Shown here in pieces: positions 46,511 to 59,065 of a stretch of 64,000 bases of DNA. The stretch covers positions 1 to 64,000 of the forward strand of contig QJPP01003157.1 in assembly GCA_003996215.1 (NCBI GenBank). The letters are read 5' to 3'. The first letter of the stretch is position 1. Every line of letters starts with the position of its first letter. The translations under genes were made by a program, and so were the position numbers. Origin of the DNA: Jaltomata sinuosa. Its lineage: Eukaryota; Streptophyta; Magnoliopsida; Solanales; Solanaceae. Below the pieces are notes generated by a model. The model was not told the origin of the DNA. It saw only the letters and a program-made list of their open reading frames with translations, and made no database searches.

Positions 46511-48249
46511 CTATTTCTGGGTGAACACATAATGTAGGCTCTTATGATCTGTGAACACCTTCACGTGAACAACATACAAGTAGTGTCTCCAAATCTTTAG
46601 GGCAAACACAACAGCTGCAAGCTCGAAGTCATTAGTCGGGTAGTTCTTCTCATGGAACTTCAGCTGTCTGGAAGCATAAGCTATGAACTTACCCTCCTGT
46701 ATCAGAACACAACCCAGGCCAATCCTAGATGAATCGCAATAAACCATATATCTATCTGAACCCTCTAGTGGAATCAAAATGGGAGTTGTAGTCAACCTGG
46801 TTTTCAGTTCTAATAAGCTTTTCTCACACTCATCTGACCATTGAAACTTTTCCTTTTTTTGAGTCAACTTGGGCAATGGGGCAGCTAAGGATGAAAATCC
46901 TTCCATAAACCTCCTATAATAAATAGCCAAACCCAAGAAACTCCTGATGTCTGTCGGAGATGTGGGTCTGGGCCAGTCCTTTACTGCCTCAATATTCTTA
47001 GAATCAACACAGATGCCTTCACTAGACACTACATGACCAAGTAAAGCAATGGAATTCAACCAGAACTCACACTTGCTGAATTTGTCGAATAACTAGCGGC
47101 CCATGAGAGTTTGTAGAACAACCCTCAGATGAGTCGTATGCTCCTCCTCATTCTGAGAATATACGAGAATATCATCAATGAAGACAACAACGAGCAAGTC
47201 CAAATATTTTCTTAATAACCTGTTCATTAAGTCCATGAAAGCTGCAGGAGTATTGGTTAGTCTAAAATACATAACTACAATTTCATAGTGACCATACCGT
47301 GTCCTGAAGGCTATCTTTGGGATGTCACTATCTCTGACTCTGAGCTGATGATAGCCGGATCTGAGATCTATCTTAGAAAAACAACTAGAACACTGAAGTT
47401 GGTTGAACAAGTCATCAATCTTGGGGATTGGATATTTATTCTTGATTATGACTTTGTTCAACTGACGATAATCGATGCACATCCTGAGAGAACCATCTTT
47501 CATGCACACGAAGAGAACTGGAGCACCCCATGGAGAGATATTGGGTCTGATGAAGCCCTTAGCTAGAAGGTCTTTCAACTGGCCTTTCAATTCCTTAAGC
47601 TCAGCTTGAGCCATTCTGTAAGGAGGAATCAAAATAGGCTGGGTATCTGGAAGGAGATCTATTCCAAAGTCGATTTCCATTTTTGGAGGAACTCTAGGAA
47701 GATCTTCTGAAAACACTTCTGGGAACTCGCTCACCACTAGCACTGACTCAAGAGTTGGGGTTTGAGAGTTGGAATCCTTAACCCGAACAAGATGATAGAT
47801 ATACCCTTTGGAAATCATTTTTCTGGCCTTAAGGTAAGAGATGAATCGACCTACAGGCACTGAGGTACTACTCTTCCATTCTAAGACTGGCTCATTTGGA
47901 AACTGTAATCAAACGATCCTAGTTCTGTAGTCAATTGAGGCATAACATGAATGTAACAAATCTATGAATAGAATAACATCGAAGTCAGTCATTTCTAACT
48001 CTACTAAATCGGCTGAGGTGACTTTTTTTGAAACTGTGACAGGGCAATTTCTGTATACTCATCTAGCTATAACTTGGTCACCAACTTGAGTAGAGACTGA
48101 GAAGGGTTCTGGGAGGATTTCTGGACTGACACTGAATTTTATTGCTATATAAAAATTTACAAACGAAAGGTTACCCCTGGATCTAACAATGCATAAACAT
48201 CTAAATGAAAGACTTTTAACGTACCTGTTACCACATCGGGAGAATCCTC
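46511..48249 (-). pseudogene. Element I protease, reverse transcriptase and RNase H (broken)
   Basis: RT is one open frame of 255 codons at 47093-47860 (ISPWGAPVLFVCMKDGSLRM, IDYRQLNKVI, FSKIDLRSGYHQL and the catalytic FIDDILVYS). The next frame (46511-47059) has the connection, GLAIYYRRFMEGFSSLAAPL, and RNase H with VYCDSSRIGLGCVLIQ, YASRQLKFHEKNYP and VFTDHKSLHYVFTQK. The protease region (47860-48250) is in pieces: FVNFYIAIKFSVSPEILPEP is visible and the catalytic Asp is unclear. Only one or two stops separate RT from RNase H (near 47092). Confidence 0.92.
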
Positions 48250-49436
48250 CTATTCCTGTCGAGTCTGGAGGGCATACAATATATTTTGGCACTGACCACC
48301 ACCTGTACCAGATGAGGTACCCTGCAAAGTAGGGCACCCCACTGGAGCTTCCGTAGAACTGGACTGATTATGTGGGAAAACATCCTTGCCTTTCTGAGAA
48401 GCTAATGGGCAATCACTCATCCTGTGGCCTACCCTGCCACATCCAAAGCAATTTCCACTACCTGCCATACACTCACCTTGGTGGTTTCTACCACACTTCT
48501 TGCAAACTAGATTGGTGTTCCCGCTAGTAACTATACCCTGGGACTTAGAGACAAATGCCCTATCCCGTTGATTGTATCTGAACTTAGGCACTGGGGCACT
48601 AGCAGAAGACAGAGCTAGAGCTGAAGATTTCTGGCAAAACTGGGAGCGATTACCACTTTCGACCTCTGCTGAGAGTACCTAAAGTCACCTTTCCGAGCCC
48701 TTTTATTATCTCCTCCCCTTTCCTTGATTATCACCTCCTCGATCTGTTAAGCATAAGTATCTAACCTGGAAAAAATTATTTTCTTAACCAGTATAGTAGT
48801 CTTGCACTCCTTTACCACATCATCGGACAAACCTGATACGAACTTACTCATGCGAGCTCTAGAGTTAACTACTATCGCCGGAGCATACTTGGACAATTTA
48901 GTAAACTTGAGTGCGTATTGCTTCACACTTATATCATTTTGCTTCAAGTTGATGAACTCTGGTACCTTGGCTTCCCTGAGCTTAAGTGGGAAGAACCTGT
49001 CTAGAAATGCAATCTTGAAGTGGTTCCAATCCACTGGACCTGCATTAGCACAACGAGACTTTTTCCACTGCAGTTACCAAGTATAAGCCACTCCCTTCAA
49101 CTGATAGGCAGCTAAATCTGCACTCTCGATTGGAGTGACACCCATAATGTCTGTTACCTTCTGAATTTCATCGAAAAACTCTTGTGAATCCTCTTCTGAC
49201 TTGGAACCATGAAATTGCAAAGGGTTCATCCGAGTGAAGTCTCAGATTCTAGTTATGGTATTGTTAGTCTGAAGTGGAGCTGGTGCCACAGCCTGTTAAT
49301 TGACCTGAGTGATCATGGCCTGAGCAAGCATTTGAAAAGCAGCCCTGAATTTGGCATGGGTAACTTGCTCAGTTAGAGGGTCTGCTAGAGCTGCTGGTGC
49401 TGGATGATTCCTAGCGTTAGCTCTTCTGGGAGGCAT
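48250..49436 (-). pseudogene. Element I gag with zinc knuckles (broken)
   Basis: Start ATG read from 49436, the same first residues as in A (MPPRRAN). The capsid part at 48747-49034 shows WNHFKIAFLDRFFPLKLREA and YALKFTKLSKYAPAIVVNSR, the usual retrotransposon gag domain. The tail at 48250-48591 has CKKCGRNHQGEC and the CCHC knuckle CFGCGRVGHRMSDC. Stops at about 49240, 49075, 48745 and 48670 break the frame. Confidence 0.9.
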
Positions 49437-49630
49437 TTTTTGTAAAGCAGAGAGCATGCGTTAGAAAGATATTAAATAGAGTTCATACTCTATAGCACGA
49501 GCTGGAAAAGAAAGAAAGAATGTTATTCCTAATGACATCTCATAGCTTCTCCCCCTTTAGTGTGGCGCGCTTCACAGCCATGAAAAAGAATCTACTTGAC
49601 GCGGCTTTCAGACACCCTAGGACACTTAAA

Positions 49631-49649
49631 CCTGATGTTCTGATACCAA
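49631..49649 (-). other. Primer binding site of element I
   Basis: Minus strand TTGGTATCAGAACATCAGG next to the 5' LTR; initiator Met tRNA type with A for G at the tenth or eleventh base. Confidence 0.87.
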
Positions 49650-50693
49650 GTTTGGAACGCCCCAAGTCTACCCCTAGATACAACATGGTGCTTAGTGTCA
49701 CAAGTGACCCCAAGTTAACCCATGGCCTGGCATATCCAGACAATATCAGTAAAAAAACATATATTATGCGGAAGCTGAAAGAAGTTAATATCTAAAGTGG
49801 GAAAGAACCCAAAGCATGGCTGAATATATATAAATATATGTATAGAGTATAGTGAAGACTAAAAACATTACTAAGAAATCAAAGCTGAATCTAGTCTATG
49901 TCTGAAAGCCTCTAACTAATATGAGTTACTGGGACATACCCCCAGCTAACTCTACTAAACTGAAACAAAAATATGAAGACTGAAAGATAAAATATGTCTA
50001 TCATCCTCGTACTATGAGGACTCACCATGGAAACTGCTGAGTATGGACTGGAAGTCAAGCTAAGAAAGATCTAGATACTAAGCGCCCGAACCTACATCAT
50101 ACAATAATGTAGCACAAAAGTATGCGTCAGTACTTCGAATGTACTGAGCATACGGGATATGTACTAAGTTGGACAACATAAAAGTTGAACATGGAAATAT
50201 AGACTGAAGCATAAACTGAATGATAAGATGGATACAGTGACCAAGTACTAACATGAACATATAATATTCTAAGATGAATAACTAAAATAAATACTGAGTA
50301 CATGGTCAATGCAACATGAGTCTGACTGTGGGAGATACTATTAATCGACATACCCCAAGATGAGGTAACTATGAGGCCAACCTGTAACCCTGGATGGAAG
50401 GGTGTTCATGCCTTGCCAAGGGTACAAACAAGTCTGACGTGGATCCACTAACTGATGTCCACAAGGGATTGAAGTGTGCAGCCTAACTTTACAGCTGACC
50501 CCTCTTTACACCTACGGTGGCACCGTAGTTCTGGGATTGGGGGACTTCTACTAAAGGCCTTAGCCTAATCTGATAGCTAAGCCTTCATCCCATCATCCAC
50601 TCTGTACTAAGTCTACTCCCAATGAAAATATAAATAATGAAATGCAAGCTGAAACACTGGATAGCTCAAATATTGACAATTATCTTAGAATGC

Positions 50694-50694
<1 letters not shown>

Positions 50695-50727
<33 letters not shown>
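50695..50727. repeat. TA microsatellite in element I right LTR
   Basis: About 16 TA units. It lies at a different place in the LTR from the TA run of element A. Confidence 0.95.
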
Positions 50728-50729
<2 letters not shown>

Positions 50730-51299
50730 TAAAACTGATGGCATTCTAATATTGAAACATGATTATCTTAATTGTCTTCCTCGCAAGCATAATTTATGAA
50801 TACTAAAATTTAGACATGCTAGGGTTTCTGAGTCCTGAACATGTGACTATACTAACTCTCCAAGAAACATGAAATATATATCAACATAAGCAGTAAAAAT
50901 TTGAATTACGATGAATTCGTAAGATCTTGGAACCCTAGGTCTGAATAAATTCATCAAAAACTAAAGAACTAAATGAAACTAGGAACTCAATGGGTGAAAG
51001 GAACACATTTATGAGATCCCACATACTTGGAGAAGAATCTATGGAGGAACTCCTTGGGTTTAGGGCTGAGCTTTAAGAAGACCTTCTGTTTGTTCTTGAT
51101 AGAAAATTGTCACCTCTTTTCTCTTTTCTTTTCTAAGTATCTGATGATTTTAGGAGAATAGGTGATTTAAGTAGTTTTTGACTGACTTATTAGGCTTAGA
51201 ATAACCAAAACTTCATAGCTTAGGCTTTAAAAGAGGAAGCAAAAGTCTGAAATACCCCTGGGAAATTTAAAAGAACTTTGCTAAAAATCGTGACTCAGG

Positions 51300-51845
51300 G
51301 ATCACAGCTTGGTTGATGGACTATAGTCTTGGATGACGGTTCGTCAACTAAGTCGTGGTCCTATCCAGGAGTTTTGGGGGTTCTATGATATGAGGAAACC
51401 ACGACTCCAGTGGACGGACCGTGCTTCGGAACAATGGTTCATGGTGTGGCTCGTGGTTCCTGGGGCTTTAGCTGAGGGCCTTCTGGTCTGAGGATTCCAT
51501 AAGTTCATAGGATGGACCGTGGTTCTGAACAATGGTTCATTGTGTGACTCATGGTTGCTAGTCCCTGAACTGAGGGTCCTCTGATTAGAAACCATGAGTG
51601 AGACGACGGACCATGGTTCTAAACTACGGTCCGTGATCCCGTCTGTGGTTCTGAGGGAGGAAATTGGTACTTCTCAGTTCTTTGGATCCAGGACTAAAAT
51701 GATGGTCTGTGGTCCTGGACTACAGCCCGTGATCCAACTCGTTGTTACTAGAACATGAATAGGGGTCTACTGGAAATGGGAACTATGGTTGAGACGATGG
51801 ACCGTCGTTTTGAACTACGGTCCGTGATCCTAACTGTTGTTCCTG
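51300..51845 (-). repeat. Palindrome cluster of element I right LTR
   Basis: The same modules as 43985-44525 with more CG kept (GACGGACCATGG, ACTACGGTCCGTGATCC, GATGGACCGTCG). Comparison of the two copies shows CG-to-TG and CG-to-CA changes inside the words. Confidence 0.75.
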
Positions 51846-51917
51846 GAAACCTGAAATTTTTCTGAATTTTTCTGTTGAGTACAGTCCCATAGCTGGTTCA
51901 TAACCTGGGGTGTTGCA

Positions 51918-53145
51918 ATCTTTCTTCAACACAAGCCAACAATCCACCCCTCTCAGACACTTCCAATCTCATGAAATTGTTAGCTAGATTCTGAATTTCC
52001 TTAGCCAATGGGCGCCTAATAGCTTTCTATTAGGTCAAGCTACCCATACTCTTAGTGTTTCTACTCAACACATCGGCTATTATATTAGGCTTACCTGGAT
52101 AGTATAGAATGGTAATGTCATAATCCTTGACCAACTCCATCTGCCTTCGTTGCCTCAAATTCAAGTCTTTCTGCGTCAAAATATGATGTAAACTATAGTG
52201 GTCTGTGAACACTTCACAATGGACCCCGTATAAGTAATGTCTCCATGTCTTGAGAGCGAACACCAACAACAACCAGCTCTAAATCATGAGTAGGATAATT
52301 CTTCTCATGAACGTTAAATTGCCTCAGAGCATAGGTAATAAAATTCTTCTCCTACATCAATACAACACCTAAACCAGACCGTGAGGCATCACAAAACACA
52401 GTAAACTCCTTACATTCCACTGGCAAAGGAAGAATCGTAGAATTAGTCAACATAGACTTTAGATTTTAAAAGCTCTCATCACATTAATCTGACCAAAGAA
52501 AAGGTACCTCTTTGTGATTCAAGCAGGACAGAAGAGTAGCAATGGATGCAAACCCCTTCATAAATCTGCATTAGTAACTAGCTAACCCTACGAAACTACA
52601 AATCCCTATCATTGAGGTGGGCTTAGCCTAATTCCTCACTGCCTCAATTTTTTGTGAGTCTACTATCACCCCTCTTTTGAAACCACATTCCCCAAAAAGG
52701 ACACAAAAGACAATTAGAATTCACATTAGATAATTTCACATACAACTCCTTTTCCTTCAATAAACCCAACACAATCCTAAGATGATTTTTCATGCTCCTC
52801 ATTAATTTTAGAATAGATCAAGATATCATCAATGAACACAATGATGAACGAGTCTAAATAGGGCTGAAATATATGATTTATCAAACTCATATAAGAAGCG
52901 GAGGCATTAGTCAACCCAAAATACATCACAAGGAACTCGTAGTATCCGTACTTGGTCTGGAAAGCAGTCTTAAAAATATGAGAAAGTCAAATTTTCAACT
53001 GATGGTATCGAACCTCAGATCAATCTTAGAAAGACAGATACACCCTGCAACTGGTCGAACAAGTCATCAATACAAGGGAGAGGATACTGATTATGGATCG
53101 TAACTTTATTCAACTGCCGATAGTCTATGCACATACATAGACTAC
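51918..53145 (-). pseudogene. Element H RT and RNase H, right part
   Basis: Continuation of the gene at 40905-42363. From the right on the minus strand: MCIDYRQLNKVTI (about 53090-53135), the catalytic FIIVFIDDILIYS (about 52800-52845), the connection region (about 52500-52700), and RNase H HCEVFTDHYSLHHILTQKDL and YYPGKPNIIADVLSR (52030-52272). Stops are scattered. The RT start is cut at 53146 by the left end of E2. The rest of H should lie to the right of E2, outside the window. Confidence 0.87.
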
Positions 53146-54579
53146 TGATGTGCCGCTATTTTATGGCATATTTTACTCCTTTGACCAAAGAATAGACGTG
53201 AGTTTTCAAGAAAATATTATGCAATTTATGTGTTTTGGTTTTGTTTTAAGAAAGATAGACTTAAAGAAACAAAAGAGCTTATTTGGGTTAAAAATGAAAT
53301 GTTTTGATGATTGTTTTGAGTTGAAACGAACAGTTGCTAAAACCTTTGCATTCAACCCCAAATACAGAAGCTGAGGCAAATATTTTAATTGCAACGGACA
53401 AGACAACAGACCGTTCTTCTTTAAAATGGTTCGTTCCTCTGACCGTTTCCAAAACCAAAGGAGCCAAATTGTAGAAGTTACAAAAGCCAAAGTATAGAAG
53501 TTACAACGCTCAGAGAAACAGTCTGTTGGTGACCAAAATGGACCATTTTGGCATCCATTTGTTGGACGCATCTTTACTTTTCTAGAAAAATCAAAATTTA
53601 ATTTAGACCTTCATATAAATAGGACTGCTAGGGTATTTTTACAGACATTTAATTTTTAGCATATTTTTGAATGAGTTGTAGCGCTTAAAATAAAAACATA
53701 CTTTACTTCTCTTGTTCTGGGATTTGGAGAATTATTTTGCTCATTGTTATTGGAGCATTGAACTTAATGTTGATATTATTTGTAAGAATCTTTCTTTTAG
53801 TATGAATGTTATTATCTTTGATTTTTCTAAAAGCATGAGTAGCTAGTCTCCCACAACTAGAGTTGTGGGATCCTTGGCAAAGTAATAACGTTGGACGTGT
53901 GATATTGGGTTCGTATTGTGTGCATCATACATTGTTAATCTTGCTATTTTTACTATTTTCTAATGGTTGCAAACATTAGAACAAGCCAGTTGGGTAGATA
54001 GAGGTGGTGAAATCTAACCTTTGCTAGGTTTGATTTGCTTAAATCAAGAAGTTAAAACTGGGTAAAAGGAATTAACAACAAGGATTTGGGACAACCAATT
54101 CTCGTCTAATGAAAAATGCTTTAGCAAGATTAATCTACTTAGAGTATTAATTGAGTTTTGGATTGTATCTATTCAAGTTTGAAAGAATTGAAAAGAAAAG
54201 CATCTATTTGGTTGAGAAACGATTAGACATAAGAATGAATTCAATTACCTCGTGTTATCCATATGAAATGAATCTATTTGAACTCTAAACCCGAGGTTGT
54301 TTATGAAGTCATGGTGAAAACATCCCTAGTTCATCTCTAATATTGATTTTTACTCATTGAAATTGATCATTTGTTTGTGAATTAGTCAAAGACTAAACAA
54401 AGTTTGAATAGTATAACTTCCCCCCAATTTCTGAAAATCGTCGATTAATAGTCATTTAAACTACGAATGACTTAACTTTCACCATATTCCCTGTAGGATT
54501 TAACCCCAACCTTTGTTAGGTTCTACATTTTACAATGACTGCTTATACTTCTTTAGTGAGTTGTAATTAAGGCGTGTCA
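53146..54579 (+). repeat. Element E2 5' LTR
   Basis: Starts TGATGTGCCGC and ends AAGGCGTGTCA, an imperfect inverted pair. The primer site follows after five bases. The start is supported because element H is interrupted at that point. Confidence 0.82.
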
Positions 54580-54584
54580 AATTT

Positions 54585-54602
54585 CAGCGCCATTGCCGTG
54601 GA
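54585..54602 (+). other. Primer binding site of E2 (Asp tRNA type)
   Basis: CAGCGCCATTGCCGTGGA against the family form TGGCGCCGTTGCCGGGGA. Confidence 0.8.
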
Positions 54603-54779
54603 ATACAGTTGTCTATTAAGTCCAGTGTGTTTACTTGACTTGGTCATATTTCATAATTTTACTTTTATTTGTTTTTTCTAATTTTTACAGGGTACACCTT
54701 TGTACATTCCAAGTACCCAATGCTCGGGTGAACCAATATGACCTTACAACCCCGAGCTTGCTAAAACTCTAAGTCTGAA

Positions 54780-55965
54780 CATAAATGCATAACAGTGAGA
54801 GGCAGCAAGGCTTGCTATAGTCCAACAACACCTGAACAATGATGACATTGAGGTTGATGCCACTTTGGGTGATGAGGTTGCGGCGGATAATGTTGAAAAT
54901 GTCACACTTACCGATCAAAGGCCACAACAAAGGGGTAGAGGTCGATAACAGTCAAGGCCTTTTACCTTGGATAACGATGATAATACCGACTTGGATGGAG
55001 TGGGTGCTACTGGGGCCATTACTCTTCCCCCGTTAGCACCTTGTGCTAAGTTCAATATCACCAGCACAATGATTCAACTGCTGAACTTGAAGGGTCTATT
55101 TAGAGGAGTGGCTGGTGATGATCCAAACAGATACTTGATGAACTTTGTGGGACTCTGCAAATCCTTTGAGCTGTCGGGAGTGAGTTAGACTGCTATTAAG
55201 CTTAGTTTGTTCCCTTTGTCATTGTCTGATGAGGAAGCGCTATGGTTGAAAGAGATAACTCCTGATTCTATAACAAACTGGGTGAGTTGAAAGGAGCTTT
55301 CCTATAAAGGTTTTTTCCTCCATCTAGAATGTTACAGTTGAGGGACGAGATTAGTAACTTTAGGCAACAACTAAATGAGGCTTTGCATGAAACCTGGTTG
55401 AGGTTTAAGAAGAAGTTGACTCAGTGCCTGAACAATCAGTTGAGGGAAAAATTATTGATGCAGACATTCTACATAGCGCTGAATTTATCTACCAAGCTGA
55501 TACTTTATATTATTGCAGGTGGAGCATTCATGGGGCTCACTTTTATTGAGGCCACTACTATCTTGGGCCGGCCCACCAAGACAAACAGAGCTTGGCATCC
55601 CCCAGATTTAGAGGTGGATGACAGTACTTATGTTGTTGGTATGTCAGCTGGGCAGCATAGAAAAGACAAAGAGCGGGACCAAAACATGGCCCATTTTAAG
55701 ACACAGATGGACCTGCTGAAGAAGCATTTGTTGGCAGGAGAAATTGAGAAAGTGAAAGTGGTGGGTTCCCAAGGTAGAGCAGTTGAGTCAGAGTTCGACA
55801 AAGAAGCTAATTATTTGGCGAGTTTCTGGGCCGATGACTAAGGAAACCAAGGTTGGAACTACCAGAAGGACAACTATTATGAGAAAGCTGGCTACAGGGA
55901 GCGAGATCAAGGAAACTATAAAAGTAAAGCTGATAGAGGTATGTTGTATATACCACTTTGAATTA
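54780..55965 (+). pseudogene. Element E2 gag (broken)
   Basis: Parallel to E1 gag. The start codon is ATA here. FRGVAGDDPNRYLMNFV lies at about 55100-55150. The longest open part (55329-55841) runs from LRDEISNFRQQLNEAL to KKHLLAGEIEKVKVVGSQGR. Stops at 55186 and 55305 match those of E1, and one base is lost between them (near 55281). Capsid function by family; the product cannot be made whole. Confidence 0.83.
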
Positions 55966-55969
55966 GAGA

Positions 55970-56987
55970 GAGGGCTAGTAATGAGGCAGGGACGTCCAAA
56001 ATAGAAATCATGTTAGCCAAGGTATTGTTGAAGGTAGAATCGGCTGACTTCGGGGTAACGGGGATGAAAGGTGAGTTATCGTCCCTGAGTAAGATGGTGG
56101 ATTCATATTCCACCTCTAATAAGCACTCAAAGCAGCAGATAGGGCAATTTTTGGTAGCTCTAAACCAACGAAAGATCGGTACCTTACCTCGTGACACCAT
56201 AAAAAACCTAAGGAATTATGGGAGATGTATGGCGATCACTACAAGAAGTGGCAAAACACTATCAGAATCACATCGGATAATTCAGACCTAGAAGGGTAAT
56301 ATTTCTTCCCATGATGAGTTAGTACATGATGAGAATGAGGTTGATGAGAGTGTAGGTGCACCTGTTGAAACCCATCTTGGTGGAGGAAGCTACTCAAGTG
56401 CTTAAGGAGAAAAGCAAGGAAGTTGAAAAATATCCAACTCAAATACACAAGTTTCCTCCTCCATTCCCTCATAGGATCAAAAATAACATGGAAGATGACA
56501 TGTTCCATAAATTCATATCTATGCTAAAGAAGATATCGGTGAACATCCCTTTGGTGGATGCTCTTGAGGAAATGACGAATATGCCAAGTTCATGAAGGAC
56601 TTGATTACTAAAAAGAGGTAGGTTAGTTTTGAGCCAGAAGATAACCTTCACCACTATAGTGCGATCTCGTTGAGGTCATTGGTCCAAAAGAAGGAGGATC
56701 CAGGTGCCTTTACCATCCCTTGTACAATTGGGGAATTCAACTTTGCAAAGGCACTATGTGATTTGGAATCTAGCATTAAATTGATGCCTCTAGCAATTTA
56801 TCAACAGTTGGGCTTGAGAGCCCCCAAACTGACTACCATGAGGCTACTGATGGCTGACAGGTCAATAAAGCAACCAGTGGGAATACTTTATGATGTGCTA
56901 GTGAAGGTTGGAAAGTTTATATTTCTGGAAGACATCGTAATCCTAGATTTTGAGGTAGATTTTGAAGTGCACATAATCTTGGGATGA
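55970..56987 (+). pseudogene. Element E2 gag-pol linker and protease (broken)
   Basis: An open linker (56010-56291) ends at a TAG shared with E1. VEEATQVLKEKSKEVEK lies near 56370-56425. The protease frame (56670-56987) shows FTIPCTIGEFNFAKALCDLE and then SSIKLMPLAIYQQLGL; the residue after D-L is Glu, so the active-site triad is changed beyond that of E1. It ends at the shared TGA (56985). Confidence 0.85.
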
Positions 56988-57020
56988 CCCTTTTTAGCGA
57001 CTGGTAGAGTACTGGTTGAT

Positions 57021-59065
57021 ATGAAGAGAAATGAACTGACATTCAGGCTGAATGATAATATAGTCAATTTCAATATTTGCAAGTCAATGAAGCAGCCAAG
57101 AGACATGAGTGTAGTCTCAGTTATTGATGTGATTGTTGATTCTGAAGTAGAGCTAACGGTTGAGAAGAGGTTTGTTGTGGAGACTTTGGTTGCAGTATTG
57201 ATGAACTTCGATGCTGTTGACATTTTAGATTATGAGGAGATAGTAAATTCTTTGGTAGGAATGGGTTCGTATTCCTATGATCTAAAGAAGCTAGACCTGG
57301 ACTTGAAAAATAGACTAACTCCTCCAGCAAAGCCTTCGATTTTAGAGGCACCTGTGTTAGAATTGAAAGAACTGCCAGGCCATCTCAGATATGTATTTTT
57401 GGGTTATAAAAGCACATTTCCCATGATTATTGCAGTGGATCTTGTGGAGTGGCAGGTAGAGGCTTTGTTGTCTATATTGCAGAGGTATAAAAGAGCTATT
57501 GGCTGGACTATTGCAGATATCATCGGAATTCCATCAGGTATTTGCACCTCCAAAATATAGCTGGAGGATGAGTGTACACATACCACTGAGCATCAGTGAA
57601 GGCGAAATCCACCAATGCAAGAAGTTATAATGAAGGAAATAATCAAGTGGCTAGATGCAGGAGTGGTGTACCAAATTTCAGACAGTAAATATGTAAGCCC
57701 AGTGCAATGTGTCCCAAAAAAGAGAGGTATGACTGTGGTGGCGAATGAGAAAAATGAGTTAATTCCATTGAGACCAGTCGTTGGGTGGCGGGTCTGCATG
57801 GATTATAAGAAGCTTAACTCTTGGACTCTGCGGGATCACTTACCTATGGCTTTTATGGATCAAATGCTCGATAGATTGGATGAGAGAGGATGGTATTGCT
57901 TCTTGGATGGGTATTCGGATTACAACCGAATATCCATTGCACAAGGGAACCAGGAGAAAACCACCTTCACATGCCCGTATGGAACTTTTGCCTTTAGGCA
58001 CATGCCTTTTGGCTTGTGTAATGCTCCAACAACATTCCAAAAGGCATTTGAGGTAGAGGATATGTTGGAAGTTTTATGGATGATTTTTTTGTGTTTGGTG
58101 ATGCATTTGAAGAATGCTTGACTAATCTGAGTCAAGCTTTGCAAAGATGTGAAGAAGCAAATCTTGTCCTCAACTGGGAGAAATGCCACTTTATGGTGAA
58201 AGAGGGCATTGTGTTGGGGCTTAAGATATAAGTGAGAGGCATTGAAGTTGATATACCCAAGATTGAAGTGATTGAAAATCTACCTCCACCCATCTCAGTA
58301 AAGGGTGTCAGGAGTATCCTTTTTCACGAGGGGTTCTATAGAAGATTCATCAAGGACTTCTCCAAGATTTCCAATCCATTATGCAAGCTGCTAGAGAAAG
58401 AAGCAAAATTTCTATTTGATGATGATTGCTTGAAGGAATTTGAATGCCTAAAGGAGAAGTTGGTGGCTGCGCCAATTATAGTTGCCCGAGATTGGTCCAA
58501 AACTTTCGAGGTAATGGGTCATGTAAGCAATGTCGCGCTTGGAGTTGTTCTGGGTCAAAAAAGAAACAAGCTTTTTCACCCTATTTACTATGCTAAAAAG
58601 GCTTTGAATGGGGCGCAAAAGAATTACACAGTCACTGAGCATGAGCTTCTGGTAGATGTATATGCCTTTGAAAAATTTAGCGCGTATATACTTGGTATGA
58701 GAGTTGTGGTTCACACCGACCATGATGTGTTGAGGTATCTCATGGCAAAGAAAGATGCCAAACCTCGATTGATCAAATTGTTATTGTTATTGGAGGAATT
58801 TGACTTTGAAGTCAATGGCAAAAAAGGCTATGAAAACCAGGTGGTTGACCATCTTTCCAGGCTAGAGAATGAATGGAATGTGGTAGATGAGCTGGAAATT
58901 GACGACTCATTTCTGGATGAGCATGTGTTGGCCGTTTCACTTGATCTTCTGCCATGGTATGCTGATTTTGCCAATTACATAGTTAGTGATATAATGCTTG
59001 AGGAACTGAACTTCCACCAGAGGAAGAAATTTCTACATGATGCAAGTAGGTATATTTTGGAGTAA
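57021..59065 (+). pseudogene. Element E2 reverse transcriptase and RNase H (broken)
   Basis: The pre-RT frame (57021-57560) ends at the shared TAG. The RT frame (57615-58121) shows CMDYKKLNSWTLRDHLPMAF, MDQMLDRLDERGWYCFLDGY and MPFGLCNAP. A short deletion near 58040 shifts the frame before the catalytic MDD (about 58077). RNase H and tail are open for 277 codons (58232-59065): RRFIKDFSKISNPLC, ALGVVLGQKRNKLFHPIYYA, VVHTDHDVLRYLMAKKDAK and VNGKKGYENQVVDHLSRLEN. Confidence 0.9.

Larger units (their letters stand above)
42364..51917 (-). mobile_element. Element I: complete chromovirus nested in H, relative of A
   Basis: LTRs 42364-44593 and 49653-51917 enclose gag, protease, RT, RNase H, integrase and chromodomain on the minus strand. 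LTR start (TGTCATGCCCCGAGGCTACC), primer site, polypurine tract and proteins are close to element A, but palindrome words and microsatellites differ. It sits in the spacer between RNase H and integrase of H, and the reading of H resumes on the far side. The 5 bp flanks (ACTTT and ATCTT) agree at only three places. The open frames are longer than in A, so I is probably younger; this is an inference. Confidence 0.92.
49653..51917 (-). repeat. Element I 5' LTR (right copy)
   Basis: Begins TGGAACGCCCC (decayed) and ends GGGGTGTTGCA. It contains a TA run (50695-50727) that is short and impure in the partner (about 43400-43415), the GGGGTATT block at 51241-51262 and a palindrome cluster. Confidence 0.93.

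Noticed and set aside
53150..53571. Frames of 74 and 121 codons on both strands at the start of E2
   Set aside because: They lie inside the 5' LTR, overlap each other on opposite strands and show no known motif.
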